Shown here piece after piece: positions 8,522 through 16,913 of a DNA stretch of 64,000 bases. The stretch's first letter is position 1. Every line of letters starts with the position of its first letter. A program made the position numbers and the translations under genes. Origin of the DNA: Bacillota bacterium (GTDB taxonomy: Bacteria > Bacillota > Clostridia > Christensenellales > UMGS416); assembly GCA_023435705.1 (NCBI GenBank), contig JAEYRH010000008.1:186001-250000 (forward strand), written 5' to 3'. Under the pieces are notes generated by a model. The model had not been told where the DNA came from. It made no database searches and saw only the letters and a program-made list of their open reading frames with translations.

Positions 8522-10006
8522 ATGCTGTTCAACTCCTTGCAATACCTTGTGTTCTTAATAGCAATGGCAGTGGGATATTTCGTGCTGCCCCACCGATTTC
8601 GATGGATTTTGCTGCTCGGGGGCAGCTATTTCTTCTATATGTGCTGGAACGCCCAATACGCACTTCTGATGCTGACATCGACATTCATCACCTATATGTC
8701 AGGGATCATGATTTCCAGAGCAAACGAAATACCAGACATGCGGACCAGATCCTCCAGGAAAAAACTGTTCGTCTTTATCAGCTTTTTTCTCAACCTGACG
8801 ATCCTGTTCTTCTTCAAGTATTACCGTTTTTTCGCTGCCTCACTCGAGTCTTTGACAGAACTGCTTCATACTGCCATGAAAATGCCTGATCTGAACGTGC
8901 TTCTGCCGGTGGGAATATCCTTCTACACATTCCAGGCGTTGAGCTATACCATGGATGTATACCGGGGTGACGTCAAAGCAACTACCCATTTCGGCAAGTA
9001 TGCGCTTTTTGTCTCGTTTTTCCCGCAATTGGTTGCCGGACCGATCGAGCGCACTCCAAACCTGCTGAAGCAGTTTGACGAAGTCCATTCGTTCGACTAT
9101 GACCGAGCGCGAGACGGTGTTTTGCTTATACTCTGGGGCTTGTTCAAGAAAACAGTGATTGCCGACAGGCTCGCCGTGCTCGTAAACGCCGTATACAACC
9201 ACCCCGGCAACTACCACGGCTCCGAATTCCTTGTGGCCACCATCTTTTTCGCCATACAAATTTACTGCGACTTCAGCGCTTATTCCGATATCGCGATCGG
9301 CAGCGCAAACATACTGGGCTTCCGGCTGATGTGCAACTTCAACCGGCCATATTTTTCCAAATCGATTGCTGAGTTCTGGAGAAGATGGCATATCTCCCTA
9401 TCGACCTGGTTCAAGGATTACCTCTACTTTCCTTTGGGCGGAAGCAAGGTTGGAAAGATAAGGCACCTACTTAATTTGCTTATCGTTTTTGTCGTTAGTG
9501 GCCTGTGGCACGGAGCAAACTGGACGTTTGTGATCTGGGGGTTTCTGCATGGCATCTACCAGGTCATCGGTGTTGCCACCAGGAAGCTCCGCGAACAGTT
9601 CAAGCTGCTGATCGGGCTCACGCCCGCAAGCGTCAGCGCAAAGCTCATCGGCGGCGCGGCCACGGCTGCCCTTGTCTTGTTTGCGTGGATCTTCTTCCGG
9701 GCCAACAACTTGGCTGACGCACTGCACATCATTCGGGGCATCGCCACAATAAACCCCGGCGGATTGCTCGGCAGCGGCCTGCTCCGGCTGGGGCTGGACC
9801 AATATGAAATGATCATAGCCATTGGATCGATCGCGCTGCTGTTCATCGTAGAGTATTTCCAGCGCAATGGAGACATCCGGTGCAAGCTCAAGAAAGAATT
9901 CTTCGTGATCCGCTGGGCAGTCTACCTGTTCCTGATGCTGTCAATTATCCTTACCGGCTTTTATGGTGACCTGAACGCCGCCCAGTTCATTTACTTCCAA
10001 TTTTAG
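8522..10006 (+). CDS. MBOAT family O-acyltransferase (AlgI-like)
   Basis: A 494-residue polytopic membrane protein of the membrane-bound O-acyltransferase family. It is expected to move acetyl groups across the membrane for O-acetylation of a surface polysaccharide. Typical features are the N-terminal MLFNSLQYLVFL, the LLPVGISFYTFQALSYTMDVYRG block, PQLVAGPIER, the RRWHISLSTWFKDYLYFPLGG block and the catalytic histidine His330 in SGLWHGANWTF. Length and hydropathy fit AlgI/PatA relatives. It is followed after 15 bases by an extracytoplasmic SGNH protein, the usual acetyl-delivery partner. Confidence 0.92.
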   Translation: MLFNSLQYLVFLIAMAVGYFVLPHRFRWILLLGGSYFFYMCWNAQYALLMLTSTFITYMSGIMISRANEIPDMRTRSSRKKLFVFISFFLNLTILFFFKYYRFFAASLESLTELLHTAMKMPDLNVLLPVGISFYTFQALSYTMDVYRGDVKATTHFGKYALFVSFFPQLVAGPIERTPNLLKQFDEVHSFDYDRARDGVLLILWGLFKKTVIADRLAVLVNAVYNHPGNYHGSEFLVATIFFAIQIYCDFSAYSDIAIGSANILGFRLMCNFNRPYFSKSIAEFWRRWHISLSTWFKDYLYFPLGGSKVGKIRHLLNLLIVFVVSGLWHGANWTFVIWGFLHGIYQVIGVATRKLREQFKLLIGLTPASVSAKLIGGAATAALVLFAWIFFRANNLADALHIIRGIATINPGGLLGSGLLRLGLDQYEMIIAIGSIALLFIVEYFQRNGDIRCKLKKEFFVIRWAVYLFLMLSIILTGFYGDLNAAQFIYFQF

Positions 10007-10021
10007 AAAGGGGAATGAGGA

Positions 10022-11245
10022 ATGTGCACTGAAAAGAGAGATGGTCTTCGGAAGGCCGCCGTGATTATGCGTGTGACCGCCTTCCTTTGCATCTTTGCGG
10101 CTCTGCTGTCGGTTGCCAACCAGTTCATCGTTAACAGGATACCGAAAGTGCCAGGGTGGCAGCTCATTTATGATGGCAAGGGTGAAGATACCATCGATGT
10201 TTTGTTTATGGGTAATTCATATGCCTACAGCGCAATAAATCCCTATATTGTTAATGAAGCTCTCAATATTCAATCGGCCATGATCGCAATGTCAGCAGGA
10301 AACATCACCGTGTCCTTGAACCAGCTTAAAGAGATAATGGAATTCAAGAAGCCCAGGCTTGTCATCCTAGAGCTGAATGTACTTGTAAATAAATACGACG
10401 ACCTAAGATATAAAAAGAGAGGCCTCGTTTACACAAACCTCGATTCGATGCGGTTGGGTGCTAATAAGATCAATATGGCAATGCAATTGTTGAATCCCGA
10501 GCATCTGCCAGAGGCGCTATTCCCCGTGTTCCGGTCTGGATATCTAGGTAAAGCTTTGAAGAAAAACATGGAAGCCATGACCGAGGAAAGAAAGCTCGGG
10601 TATGACCGCCTCACAGAAACATATGAGCCAGAAAAACCCGTGGATCAGGAAACCCTTCATGCATGGCCGGTAGTTCAAAGGCAGCAGGAAGACTTGAGGA
10701 GCTTGATTAGGCTCTGCAAGGAGAATGGCGTGGATCTCTGGCTATTGAACAAGCCACGGTTGGAACCAAGAGACCTGGCAGTCATCCAGAGAATAGCTGC
10801 AGAATATGACGTCCCTGTGATCAATATGAACGAGCTGCCAGACAAGGTGGAAGTTGGCCCATTGCAGTTCTATGACAGCGGCCACCTGAACGCCCTTGGA
10901 GCGAACCGCGTTACGGAAGCATTAGTTGCAAGGTTGGCGGGTTACTTACATAATACGGCTGACTATGCAAATGTTCTGACGATGAAAGATGAAACAGTGG
11001 AACCAGTTGACAACGGCACATACCGGTTCACCGTCAATACTTATGCTCCCAACGCGACATATTCGTTCGAAGTTTACCGCGACACCAAGATGATATTCGT
11101 ACAGGAAGAGTCCAGCGTGAATTCCATATTAGTCAAACCAACTACAAATGGTACATACAAGGTAAAGTATCACATAAATTTTTACAATGATGGAACATTG
11201 ATTAGTAACTTTAGCAGTGAGTTTTCAATTAAAAAGAAAACCTGA
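10022..11245 (+). CDS. Membrane-anchored SGNH-fold protein, MBOAT partner (DltD/AlgJ-like)
   Basis: A 407-residue protein with an N-terminal membrane anchor (residues ~14-37) and an extracytoplasmic SGNH-hydrolase-like domain. The nucleophile block is VLFMGNSYAYSA with Ser66, and the catalytic Asp/His block is DSGHLNALGANR with Asp285 and His288. Residues ~325-407 form a separate beta-sandwich-like tail rich in Thr and Asn, probably a carbohydrate-binding or Ig-like module. Gene order after an MBOAT implies it accepts acetyl groups outside the cell and loads them on the glycan. The 3' part is AT-richer than the MBOAT gene. Confidence 0.82.
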   Translation: MCTEKRDGLRKAAVIMRVTAFLCIFAALLSVANQFIVNRIPKVPGWQLIYDGKGEDTIDVLFMGNSYAYSAINPYIVNEALNIQSAMIAMSAGNITVSLNQLKEIMEFKKPRLVILELNVLVNKYDDLRYKKRGLVYTNLDSMRLGANKINMAMQLLNPEHLPEALFPVFRSGYLGKALKKNMEAMTEERKLGYDRLTETYEPEKPVDQETLHAWPVVQRQQEDLRSLIRLCKENGVDLWLLNKPRLEPRDLAVIQRIAAEYDVPVINMNELPDKVEVGPLQFYDSGHLNALGANRVTEALVARLAGYLHNTADYANVLTMKDETVEPVDNGTYRFTVNTYAPNATYSFEVYRDTKMIFVQEESSVNSILVKPTTNGTYKVKYHINFYNDGTLISNFSSEFSIKKKT

Positions 11246-11316
11246 ATTGCGGGAGCTCCTTGCTCAGTCAGGCTTATGAAAAGACAGAGCAGCCCAACTC
11301 ATATGATCCTGTATAG

Positions 11317-12669
11317 TTACTGGTCATCCTTCCGTGGATCGCGGCTTTCCACGTGGCGGTATGATTTCTGTCCCAAAGAACAAACCAACATTTTTACTCG
11401 CATCAGCAGGATGCTGGTAAACAACCCTGTGCCAATAAATACATAAGGGAGCACATAAACATTATATCTTCCGTTTACATACATATACGCCGTCGCGTAG
11501 GTAACGGCGATGCAGATGGTACAGATCATAACGATTCCCGGGACATAATTCTTACGGTTGTGGCTAAACAGCCCCAACAGCACACCGAGGAATGAAAGTG
11601 CAAGCAGAACAACTTGAATTCTAAGAACTAAACCATTAGATATCCTAAGAAGTGGATAACCCGTGAAAGAAGATACGTTGAATGTAAGCCGCCAGAATTG
11701 TATAGGTTTCAGGACCAGATAGGATCTAATAAACGATTTGAAGTCCCGCGAGATCCACTGCCGCATCCTTTCTTCGGCATATCCCTTTTCTGCCTTGAAC
11801 TTGTAATACCTATTTGTGAAATCCTGCTGATTCAATTCCTCTTTAACCTCTGCATATGTGGGCTCTTCCGGATACCCCTCCCCTTGGTAAGTTCCCAGCA
11901 GTAGGGTATCGGCAGAGTTACCAGTGAATGGAATGAATTCCTTGTATACCATGCCATTACGTATCCACCATGGCATCATCACTAGTACAAGAATGATGGC
12001 CAGATACAACGACTTGAAAGCGATTTGCCGTAGCGTGAATTTTTTAAGAATCATATTCGGTAGCAAACAGACCGCAATCAACACAATGCTTGGCTTGAAA
12101 TAGCATCCTACTAGAAAGAATAACGTGGCGATGACATAATCCCGGTCATTTCTTGTTTCGTAATACTTCAAACTGAAGAAGACGAAGAATAATGATAGGA
12201 ATATAAATGGCGTTTCCGTCAATACCAGGTTGTCAAGGAAGACGAAGGTGGGAAACATAGCGATTAGCAATGCAGCAACAATTCCAGAAGTATGATTGAA
12301 TAGTTTTTTTCCGATAAGATATGTCGCAAGAATAGAGAGCGTTCCTATCAAATTGTATACAAGCTTCAGGACATAAATCCCCGTGCTGCCGTGGCCGAAG
12401 ATTGAGAAGATGATGCCCAACATTACCGGCATTCCGGGCATGATAAACACGGTGGGTTCAGAGTTAATTTCATATGTGACCATTCCTGTTCGAAGGAAGT
12501 TGATTGCACTGTTGATATAATTTACGTCGTCGCTAAAAAGAAAAAGCATTTCGTACTTGTTTAGGATAAGAAAGCGGATCATAAAACCCGCTAATAGAAT
12601 GCAACCGAGCAGCGCACACTGCTTAGTGATCACGCTTTGGTTTATGTTGGCATACTTCTGGTCATTCAT
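11317..12669 (-). CDS. GT-C glycosyltransferase, ArnT/PMT (family 39)-like
   Basis: A 450-residue polytopic membrane protein, likely using a polyprenyl-phosphate sugar to glycosylate a lipid or protein outside the membrane. The first outer loop has FSDDVNYINSAINFLRTG, containing the paired acidic residues of GT-C enzymes. Around eleven hydrophobic segments follow (TLSILATYLIGKKLF, IVAALLIAMFPTFVFLDN, LTETPFIFLSLFF). The start at 12669 is chosen because the ATG overlaps the TGA of the preceding gene (ATGA) and GGTGG lies upstream; the reading frame is open 61 codons further but that part lies in the neighbour. AT-rich relative to most of the window. Confidence 0.8.
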   Translation of the reverse strand: MNDQKYANINQSVITKQCALLGCILLAGFMIRFLILNKYEMLFLFSDDVNYINSAINFLRTGMVTYEINSEPTVFIMPGMPVMLGIIFSIFGHGSTGIYVLKLVYNLIGTLSILATYLIGKKLFNHTSGIVAALLIAMFPTFVFLDNLVLTETPFIFLSLFFVFFSLKYYETRNDRDYVIATLFFLVGCYFKPSIVLIAVCLLPNMILKKFTLRQIAFKSLYLAIILVLVMMPWWIRNGMVYKEFIPFTGNSADTLLLGTYQGEGYPEEPTYAEVKEELNQQDFTNRYYKFKAEKGYAEERMRQWISRDFKSFIRSYLVLKPIQFWRLTFNVSSFTGYPLLRISNGLVLRIQVVLLALSFLGVLLGLFSHNRKNYVPGIVMICTICIAVTYATAYMYVNGRYNVYVLPYVFIGTGLFTSILLMRVKMLVCSLGQKSYRHVESRDPRKDDQ

Positions 12670-13262
12670 TTCGCCACCCGGTCTCTCTTGATATATAGAT
12701 TCGACAACACCAGAGATCCAGGCTTCCCTTTGGTGATAATTTTTAATTCTATAGTATAATAGGTGCTGTTTTTCTCCGCGCGATGAACGAAAGAAAATGG
12801 AAAGGCTCGCTCCAGACGACTTTTTAGGGATATTCGTTCGCTCCCGGAACAAAGAAGTTCCTTTGTAGCATTATATTGTTTGATGGTGACGATTACATCG
12901 ATACCGTTTGTGCCTGCTACACACATGTCGACCTGTATTTGAGTCTTCCTGGCTGGAATTGTCAGAAAGTAGTCCTTTGTGCCGTCGTTCTGTTCTATTG
13001 AAGTGATATTAAGAAAAATATCCCCTTGCGCCTCTGACCACTGCAGTGTGACCTTCTGGTCGTTGACTATCTTCTGTAGCGCTATATCTTCAGTATCAAC
13101 ATCAAATGCAGTCGGCTGGCTTAGCTTGATTGTCGATTGGCGGGCATTCACTTTATTATGAACTAATAAGGTTATAGTGAAGCTAAACGTCAAACAAATG
13201 CAAATAAAAAAAAACAATAAGTTTCTCTTAGAACTTATGGACACGGCACAAACCATCGTCAT
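12666..13262 (-). CDS. Membrane-anchored extracytoplasmic protein of unknown family
   Basis: A 198-residue protein with an N-terminal signal-anchor (LLFFFICICLTFSFTITLLV, residues ~13-32) and a beta-rich outer domain of about 160 residues (IFLNITSIEQNDGTKDYFLT, IQVDMCVAGTNGIDVIVTIK). I do not recognise the family; the outer domain reads like a carbohydrate-binding jelly roll. The ATG at 13262 is preferred since AAAAGGA lies eight bases upstream. It overlaps the start of the GT-C enzyme by four bases, so the two are translationally coupled and may act on the same glycan. AT-rich like its partner, which suggests joint acquisition. Confidence 0.62.
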   Translation of the reverse strand: MTMVCAVSISSKRNLLFFFICICLTFSFTITLLVHNKVNARQSTIKLSQPTAFDVDTEDIALQKIVNDQKVTLQWSEAQGDIFLNITSIEQNDGTKDYFLTIPARKTQIQVDMCVAGTNGIDVIVTIKQYNATKELLCSGSERISLKSRLERAFPFSFVHRAEKNSTYYTIELKIITKGKPGSLVLSNLYIKRDRVAK

Positions 13263-13750
13263 ACATCCATTCCTTTTATATTGATCGAAAACATCACATG
13301 GTTTGCCCATGATTAACACAATCAGCAGCATGGAGAAATAAGCGCCGTCTTATAAGCCCATAACGAAGGCTCAGTGGCTGCCAAGCCATCCAAATAGGAT
13401 AAGAAAAATGTATCACAGATCCCAATAGAATGCAATAATAGAGCTAAGAGCGTCATAATCTTTCCTTATCAATGTATATTTTGAGAATAATTGTTGGAAC
13501 TCAGTTTATTAACCTCTATTTCAAAAGGATTATCAAGGGCGAAAGATACCCCACTTGATTCTCCGCGACATGCAAATAATAACCATTGGTAGAAGAATCT
13601 CTTTTGTATATACTACAAGTGGATATGGTAGAGGAATGGACTAATGGCATGCGACAATAACTACAACAATAACCGTTACAAGAATAGGCTATATCATTGC
13701 AGATAATTCTACGGTTCTGAGATATATGCCCAACCCGAAAGGATCTAAAC
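13263..13750. other. AT-rich intergenic region
   Basis: About 490 bases between the leftward unknown membrane protein and the rightward AlkD-like gene. The AT content is well above the surroundings. Short open frames occur on the minus strand but have no ribosome site and an improbable Cys/Ser/Tyr-rich composition. A TTGCAG at about 13697 followed by AT-rich sequence may be part of the promoter for the AlkD-like gene. Nothing else is seen. Confidence 0.4.
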
Positions 13751-14458
13751 ATGGACATTCACACCATCCTGCTGGGTCTGGAGTCGCTGGGCACCGAGCG
13801 GCTGAAAAAGATCTACCTTTCACAGGGTGCCCATGAGCCCCTGTTTGGCGTGGCCACCGGCGCAATGAAGCCGATTTTCAAGAAAACAGGCCTTAACCAG
13901 CCTTTGGCCGAAGAACTCTATGCCACAGGCAACTACGACGCCATGTATCTGGCCGGTGTGATCGCAGACCCCAAGGCGATGACCGGAGCGGACTTTGACC
14001 GGTGGATGGAAAGCGCTTATTTCTATATGATCTCCGACTTCATCGTAGCAGTCACGCTGTCGGAAACAGCGATTGCACAGGAAGTGGCCGACCGGTGGAT
14101 TGCCACGGGCAAGGAGCTCTATGTGTCCGCCGGCTACAGCTGCTATTGCTGGCTATTGGGCAGCCGTAAGGACGGAGAGTTTGATCGCAATAAGCTGAGC
14201 GCCATGCTCGACACGGTGGAGAAAACAATCCACAGCTGCCCGGACCGTGCCAAATACGCGATGAACAATTTCGTGGCCACCGTGGGCGTCTCCTATCTGC
14301 CGCTCAATGAAAAGGCGCTGGTAGTGGCAAAAGTCATCGGGGAGGTCACTGCGTGGCGCGGGCAGACGAAACTGAGCGTTCCAGTGGCAGCCGAGGAGAT
14401 TGAAAGGGCGGTGGCTAAGGGCCGGCTGGGGTTCAAGCGCAGGCATGTGAGATGCTAG
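13751..14458 (+). CDS. DNA alkylation repair protein (AlkD-like HEAT repeats)
   Basis: A 235-residue all-helical protein of the AlkD/AlkC-like DNA glycosylase superfamily, which removes alkylated purines without base flipping. Opening residues MDIHTILLGLESLGTERLKK IYLSQGA and the block HEPLFGVATGAMKPIFKKTG are characteristic of the family, followed by paired helices (DRWMESAYFYMISDFIVAVTL; ADRWIATGKELYVSAGYSC) and CPDRAKYAMNNFVATVGVSY. GAAAGGA precedes the ATG by seven bases. It is a single-gene unit; its end lies next to the tRNA promoter. Some family members are annotated only as HEAT-repeat proteins, so the catalytic activity is inferred. Confidence 0.82.
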   Translation: MDIHTILLGLESLGTERLKKIYLSQGAHEPLFGVATGAMKPIFKKTGLNQPLAEELYATGNYDAMYLAGVIADPKAMTGADFDRWMESAYFYMISDFIVAVTLSETAIAQEVADRWIATGKELYVSAGYSCYCWLLGSRKDGEFDRNKLSAMLDTVEKTIHSCPDRAKYAMNNFVATVGVSYLPLNEKALVVAKVIGEVTAWRGQTKLSVPVAAEEIERAVAKGRLGFKRRHVRC

Positions 14459-14459
14459 T

Positions 14460-14487
14460 TTGCAACACCGGGGGCCGGTGTTATAAT
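14460..14487 (+). promoter_or_regulatory. tRNA-Arg promoter with palindromic spacer
   Basis: TTGCAA (14460-14465) and a perfect TATAAT (14482-14487) are separated by 16 bases. The spacer contains the inverted repeat CACCGG-GGG-CCGGTG, which might bind a regulator or act as a transcript-end hairpin for the upstream AlkD-like gene. Confidence 0.7.
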
Positions 14488-14502
14488 AGAAACAAGAAAG
14501 TT

Positions 14503-14579
14503 GTGCCCGTAGCTCAGCCGGATAGAGCGCTTGACTTCGAATCAAGAGGCCGGGGGTTCGAGCCCCTCCGGGCACGCCA
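14503..14579 (+). tRNA. tRNA-Arg (anticodon TCG)
   Basis: A 77-base cloverleaf. The acceptor stem pairs GTGCCCG with CGGGCAC, followed by discriminator G and an encoded CCA. The D arm is GCTCAGCCGGATAGAGC. The anticodon stem CTTGA/TCAAG encloses the loop CTTCGAA, giving TCG (reads CGA arginine codons). The T arm is GGGGG-TTCGAGC-CCCTC. A strong promoter lies 16 bases upstream and a terminator about 50 bases downstream, so it is a single-gene transcript. Confidence 0.95.
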
Positions 14580-14627
14580 CATGTGCTGGGAACAAGCCAT
14601 TCCCAAACCCTTATCAAGCATCCATCC

Positions 14628-14659
14628 AAAAAAGCCCCGGCGTTATGCCGGGGCTTTTT
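14628..14659. terminator. Bidirectional rho-independent terminator
   Basis: Stem GCCCCGGC (14634-14641), loop GTTAT, stem GCCGGGGC (14647-14654), with A6 before and T5 after. It therefore ends transcription of the tRNA on the plus strand and of the small Cys-rich gene on the minus strand. Confidence 0.88.
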
Positions 14660-14667
14660 GATGTACC

Positions 14668-14838
14668 TTATTGCTTCATTTCTAACTTTTGTGCAGGGAA
14701 GTTCTTGTCAAGGCTTTTGATTCTTGGGCAGCAGGACATGTCATCGGAATGGCAAAACCCACAAAATTCGCACTTGCGCCATGTGTTTACAGAGGATACC
14801 CTGACACGGTAAGGTTCATCATAGCTGATCTTCCTCAT
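14668..14838 (-). CDS. Small Cys-rich protein, 56 aa, unknown
   Basis: A short minus-strand gene ending nine bases from a bidirectional terminator. Start MRKISYDEPYRV at 14838 has AAAGGTGGG about seven bases upstream, a good ribosome site; an in-frame ATG 11 codons earlier lacks one. The centre reads CEFCGFCHSDDMSCCPR, giving five cysteines and a histidine in a compact zinc-ribbon- or knuckle-like arrangement. No family recognised. Evidence that it is real is the ribosome site, the terminator fit and the ordered cysteine spacing; it is too short for codon statistics to help. Confidence 0.5.
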   Translation of the reverse strand: MRKISYDEPYRVRVSSVNTWRKCEFCGFCHSDDMSCCPRIKSLDKNFPAQKLEMKQ

Positions 14839-14999
14839 GGATATACCCACCTTTATAAGCTTCAATACCATTCTATGCTATCGCTGGTGATATGTTAAAT
14901 TGATGTCTGAACGCAGCCACTCCGTCAAGTTCCCGGCGGTGTTGAATAGAGCACCCCTCTTGTGACACAAAATACGCAAAAATACTTGGAGCAATCGGC

Positions 15000-15545
15000 A
15001 TGCCATACGAAAAGGCCAGAGAGTTGGCGGATGCCTCTTATCAAAAGTGGGTTTCAGAAGAGCTGTTTTCCTTTGGGTGGTTTTTAACACTCTTCGTGAT
15101 CCTGTTTGTCTACACCGCGTGGCTTATCCTCCTGAAAAAATATAAAGTCACACAGCTGCTGCTGATCGGGTCCTTGGCCGCTGTGGTATTCCTAATATTT
15201 GACATCGTGCTGTTTGCCTTTTATGGATTTGTGGAATACCCGATCTCGCTGACACCGTATAAGCCGTCGTTGTTTGTGGTAAACGTGACGCTCGCCCCGG
15301 TCGCCATCATGCTGGCGGAGCAATATGCCCGCAGCTGGAAAGGCTTTCTGCTTTGGGCGGCTGTCGGCATCGGGGCCATCACCTTTGCGCTGCTGCCGCT
15401 CTACAGAATGCTCGGAATCATCAAGTTTCATAACGGCTGGAATTATCTGATTCATTTCCTATATCTGTATGTTGGTGCAGTTGGCGTGCGGTTTGTGTTC
15501 CTGCTGCTGAACGGCATCCAGAAAAGGCATCAGGAAGCGCATTGA
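15000..15545 (+). CDS. CBO0543-family integral membrane protein
   Basis: A 181-residue membrane protein with about five hydrophobic helices (LFSFGWFLTLFVILFVYTAW, LLLIGSLAAVVFLIFDIVL, LLWAAVGIGAITFALLPLY among them). The FVEYPISLTPYKPSLFVVNV and LPLYRMLGIIKFHNGWNYL blocks fit the CBO0543 family known from spore-forming Clostridia and Bacilli; the function of that family is not established. A GGAG precedes the ATG by eight bases. Stands alone between the Cys-rich small gene and a DUF4256 gene. Confidence 0.72.
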   Translation: MPYEKARELADASYQKWVSEELFSFGWFLTLFVILFVYTAWLILLKKYKVTQLLLIGSLAAVVFLIFDIVLFAFYGFVEYPISLTPYKPSLFVVNVTLAPVAIMLAEQYARSWKGFLLWAAVGIGAITFALLPLYRMLGIIKFHNGWNYLIHFLYLYVGAVGVRFVFLLLNGIQKRHQEAH

Positions 15546-15640
15546 TTGGATAACTATTGACCCAAGTGTGACTGTCTGCACCAACACGGGCTGCCAATTG
15601 AGCAATAATACAGTCAAAGAAATGCCATAATGGAAAGAAG

Positions 15641-16216
15641 ATGGTACTGATGCCCGCCAATACAAAAACCGTTGATCCAAAGATGCAAGAGCAACTGCTC
15701 ACCAGCCTGAAAGCCCGCTTCGAAGCAAACCCCAACCGCCACACCGGCCTGGAGTGGTCTGCCGTGCAGGCACGACTGGAAGCCAGCCCTGAAAAGCTGT
15801 GGTCACTCAATGAAATGGAGCGGACCGGCGGCGAGCCAGACGTGGCGGGAATGGATACCGCCACCGGTGAAGTCCTTTTTTATGACTTCGCGGCAGAGAC
15901 GCCAGCAGGACGCCGGAATCTCTGTTATGACGGCAAAGCCCTGGAATCTCGAAAACAAAACAAACCGGAAGGCAGCGCCGTGGGCATGGCGGAGGCCATG
16001 GGCATCGAGTTGCTCACAGAGGAGCAATATCGAGGCATGCAACTGCTTGGGGAATTTGACGTGAAAACCTCCAGCTGGGTGCTGACGCCGCCGGAGATCC
16101 GCAAGCTTGGCGGGGCGCTGTTTTGCGACAGGCGCTACAACCACGTGTTCACCTATCACAATGGCGCGGAGTCCTATTACAGCGCGAGGGGATTCCGGGG
16201 CGTGCTGCGGGTGTAG
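15641..16216 (+). CDS. DUF4256 family protein
   Basis: A 191-residue soluble protein. The N-terminal block LLTSLKARFEANPNRHTGLEW, the GGEPDVAG and GEVLFYDFAAETPAGRRN blocks and the closing GFRGVLRV match the DUF4256 family, which is widespread in Firmicutes and Bacteroidetes and has no known activity. Two start codons are possible, 15641 and 15650; GGAAAGA lies upstream of both. A hairpin terminator follows at once, so this is a single-gene unit. AAC/codon use resembles its neighbours. Confidence 0.82.
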   Translation: MVLMPANTKTVDPKMQEQLLTSLKARFEANPNRHTGLEWSAVQARLEASPEKLWSLNEMERTGGEPDVAGMDTATGEVLFYDFAAETPAGRRNLCYDGKALESRKQNKPEGSAVGMAEAMGIELLTEEQYRGMQLLGEFDVKTSSWVLTPPEIRKLGGALFCDRRYNHVFTYHNGAESYYSARGFRGVLRV

Positions 16217-16220
16217 AATG

Positions 16221-16254
16221 TCGCCTTCGGTGCTATCGCACCTCGGCGATTTTT
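16221..16254 (+). terminator. Terminator of the DUF4256 gene
   Basis: Interrupted stem TCGCC..GGTGC / GCACC..GGCGA around the loop TATC, followed by five T residues. Confidence 0.65.
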
Positions 16255-16357
16255 GTTCCATTCCTTCCAACTTACCGGCTGCCTCTGCCGGATAAACCGG
16301 CAGTCGGCTCTTTTCATATTCTCCCGCACAATCATTCGGTGGTTCTTTGTCAAGTTG

Positions 16358-16381
16358 GCCGGGGCTTACCCCCGGCTTTTT
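16358..16381 (+). terminator. Second hairpin terminator
   Basis: Stem GCCGGGG (16358-16364) and CCCCGGC (16370-16376) followed by TTTTTAT, immediately before the MarR promoter; it insulates that operon from upstream transcription. Confidence 0.65.
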
Positions 16382-16416
16382 ATTGTCTGAAAGAGTCATT
16401 TGTTTGCACATTACTC

Positions 16417-16449
16417 TTGACGATTGTTCTATATAGTACTATCCTATAT
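16417..16449 (+). promoter_or_regulatory. MarR-operon promoter with overlapping operator
   Basis: TTGACG (16417-16422), 17-base spacer, TATCCT (16440-16445). A perfect 10-base palindrome ATAGTACTAT (16433-16442) and the wider pair ATATAG (16431-16436) / CTATAT (16444-16449) overlap the -10 box. This is the place a MarR dimer would bind to repress its own operon. Confidence 0.62.
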
Positions 16450-16457
16450 GGCAGGAG

Positions 16458-16913
16458 GTGGCAGAACTGGTTGACAAGACAAATGGAGGCTTCCTGATCA
16501 GCAAAATCAAGCAGATCCAGGGCCGCGTGTTTGAAAAGCTGCTGACCGAGCACGGGATCGACCAATTCAATGGAGCCCAAGGACGAATCCTGTTTGTGTT
16601 GTGGGAAATTGACAACATCCCCATCCACGAGCTTTCCGACAAAACCGGCCTGGCCAAGACCACGCTCACCGGTATGCTGGACCGGCTGGAGGCGTCAGGC
16701 CACATCCGCAGGGCTTTTGACCCGCAAGACCGGCGCAAGGTTAACATCCTCCTCACAGAGGCCTCCAGGGGGCTGAAAAGCCAATACGATGACGTGTCGC
16801 GGAAAATGAGTGAGCTGTTCTACGAGGGATTTGCCGATGAAGAAATCCTTCAGTTTGAAAACTGCCTCGCCCGAATTCTCAAGAACCTCACCGGAAAGGA
16901 CGCACTGAAATGA
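16458..16913 (+). CDS. MarR family transcriptional regulator
   Basis: Winged-helix dimeric repressor, up to 151 aa. The DNA-binding domain runs ~residues 40-110: IHELSDKTGLAKTTLTGMLDRLEASGHI is the recognition-helix region and RRAFDPQDRRKVNILLTEASR is the wing. Flanking helices form the dimer interface. The start is uncertain. GTG at 16458 lies inside the only good ribosome site AGGAGG (16453-16458); an in-frame CTG at 16467 has ideal spacing of eight bases, and no in-frame ATG occurs nearby. The gene overlaps the next one by ATGA, and the operon encodes two flavin/FMN-type proteins, so sensing of oxidants or phenolics is plausible. Confidence 0.88.
   Translation: MAELVDKTNGGFLISKIKQIQGRVFEKLLTEHGIDQFNGAQGRILFVLWEIDNIPIHELSDKTGLAKTTLTGMLDRLEASGHIRRAFDPQDRRKVNILLTEASRGLKSQYDDVSRKMSELFYEGFADEEILQFENCLARILKNLTGKDALK

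Noticed and set aside
13516..13758. Short minus-strand frame of 80 codons
   Set aside because: No ribosome site, AT-rich, odd Cys/Ser/Tyr composition, and it overlaps the promoter of the AlkD-like gene.
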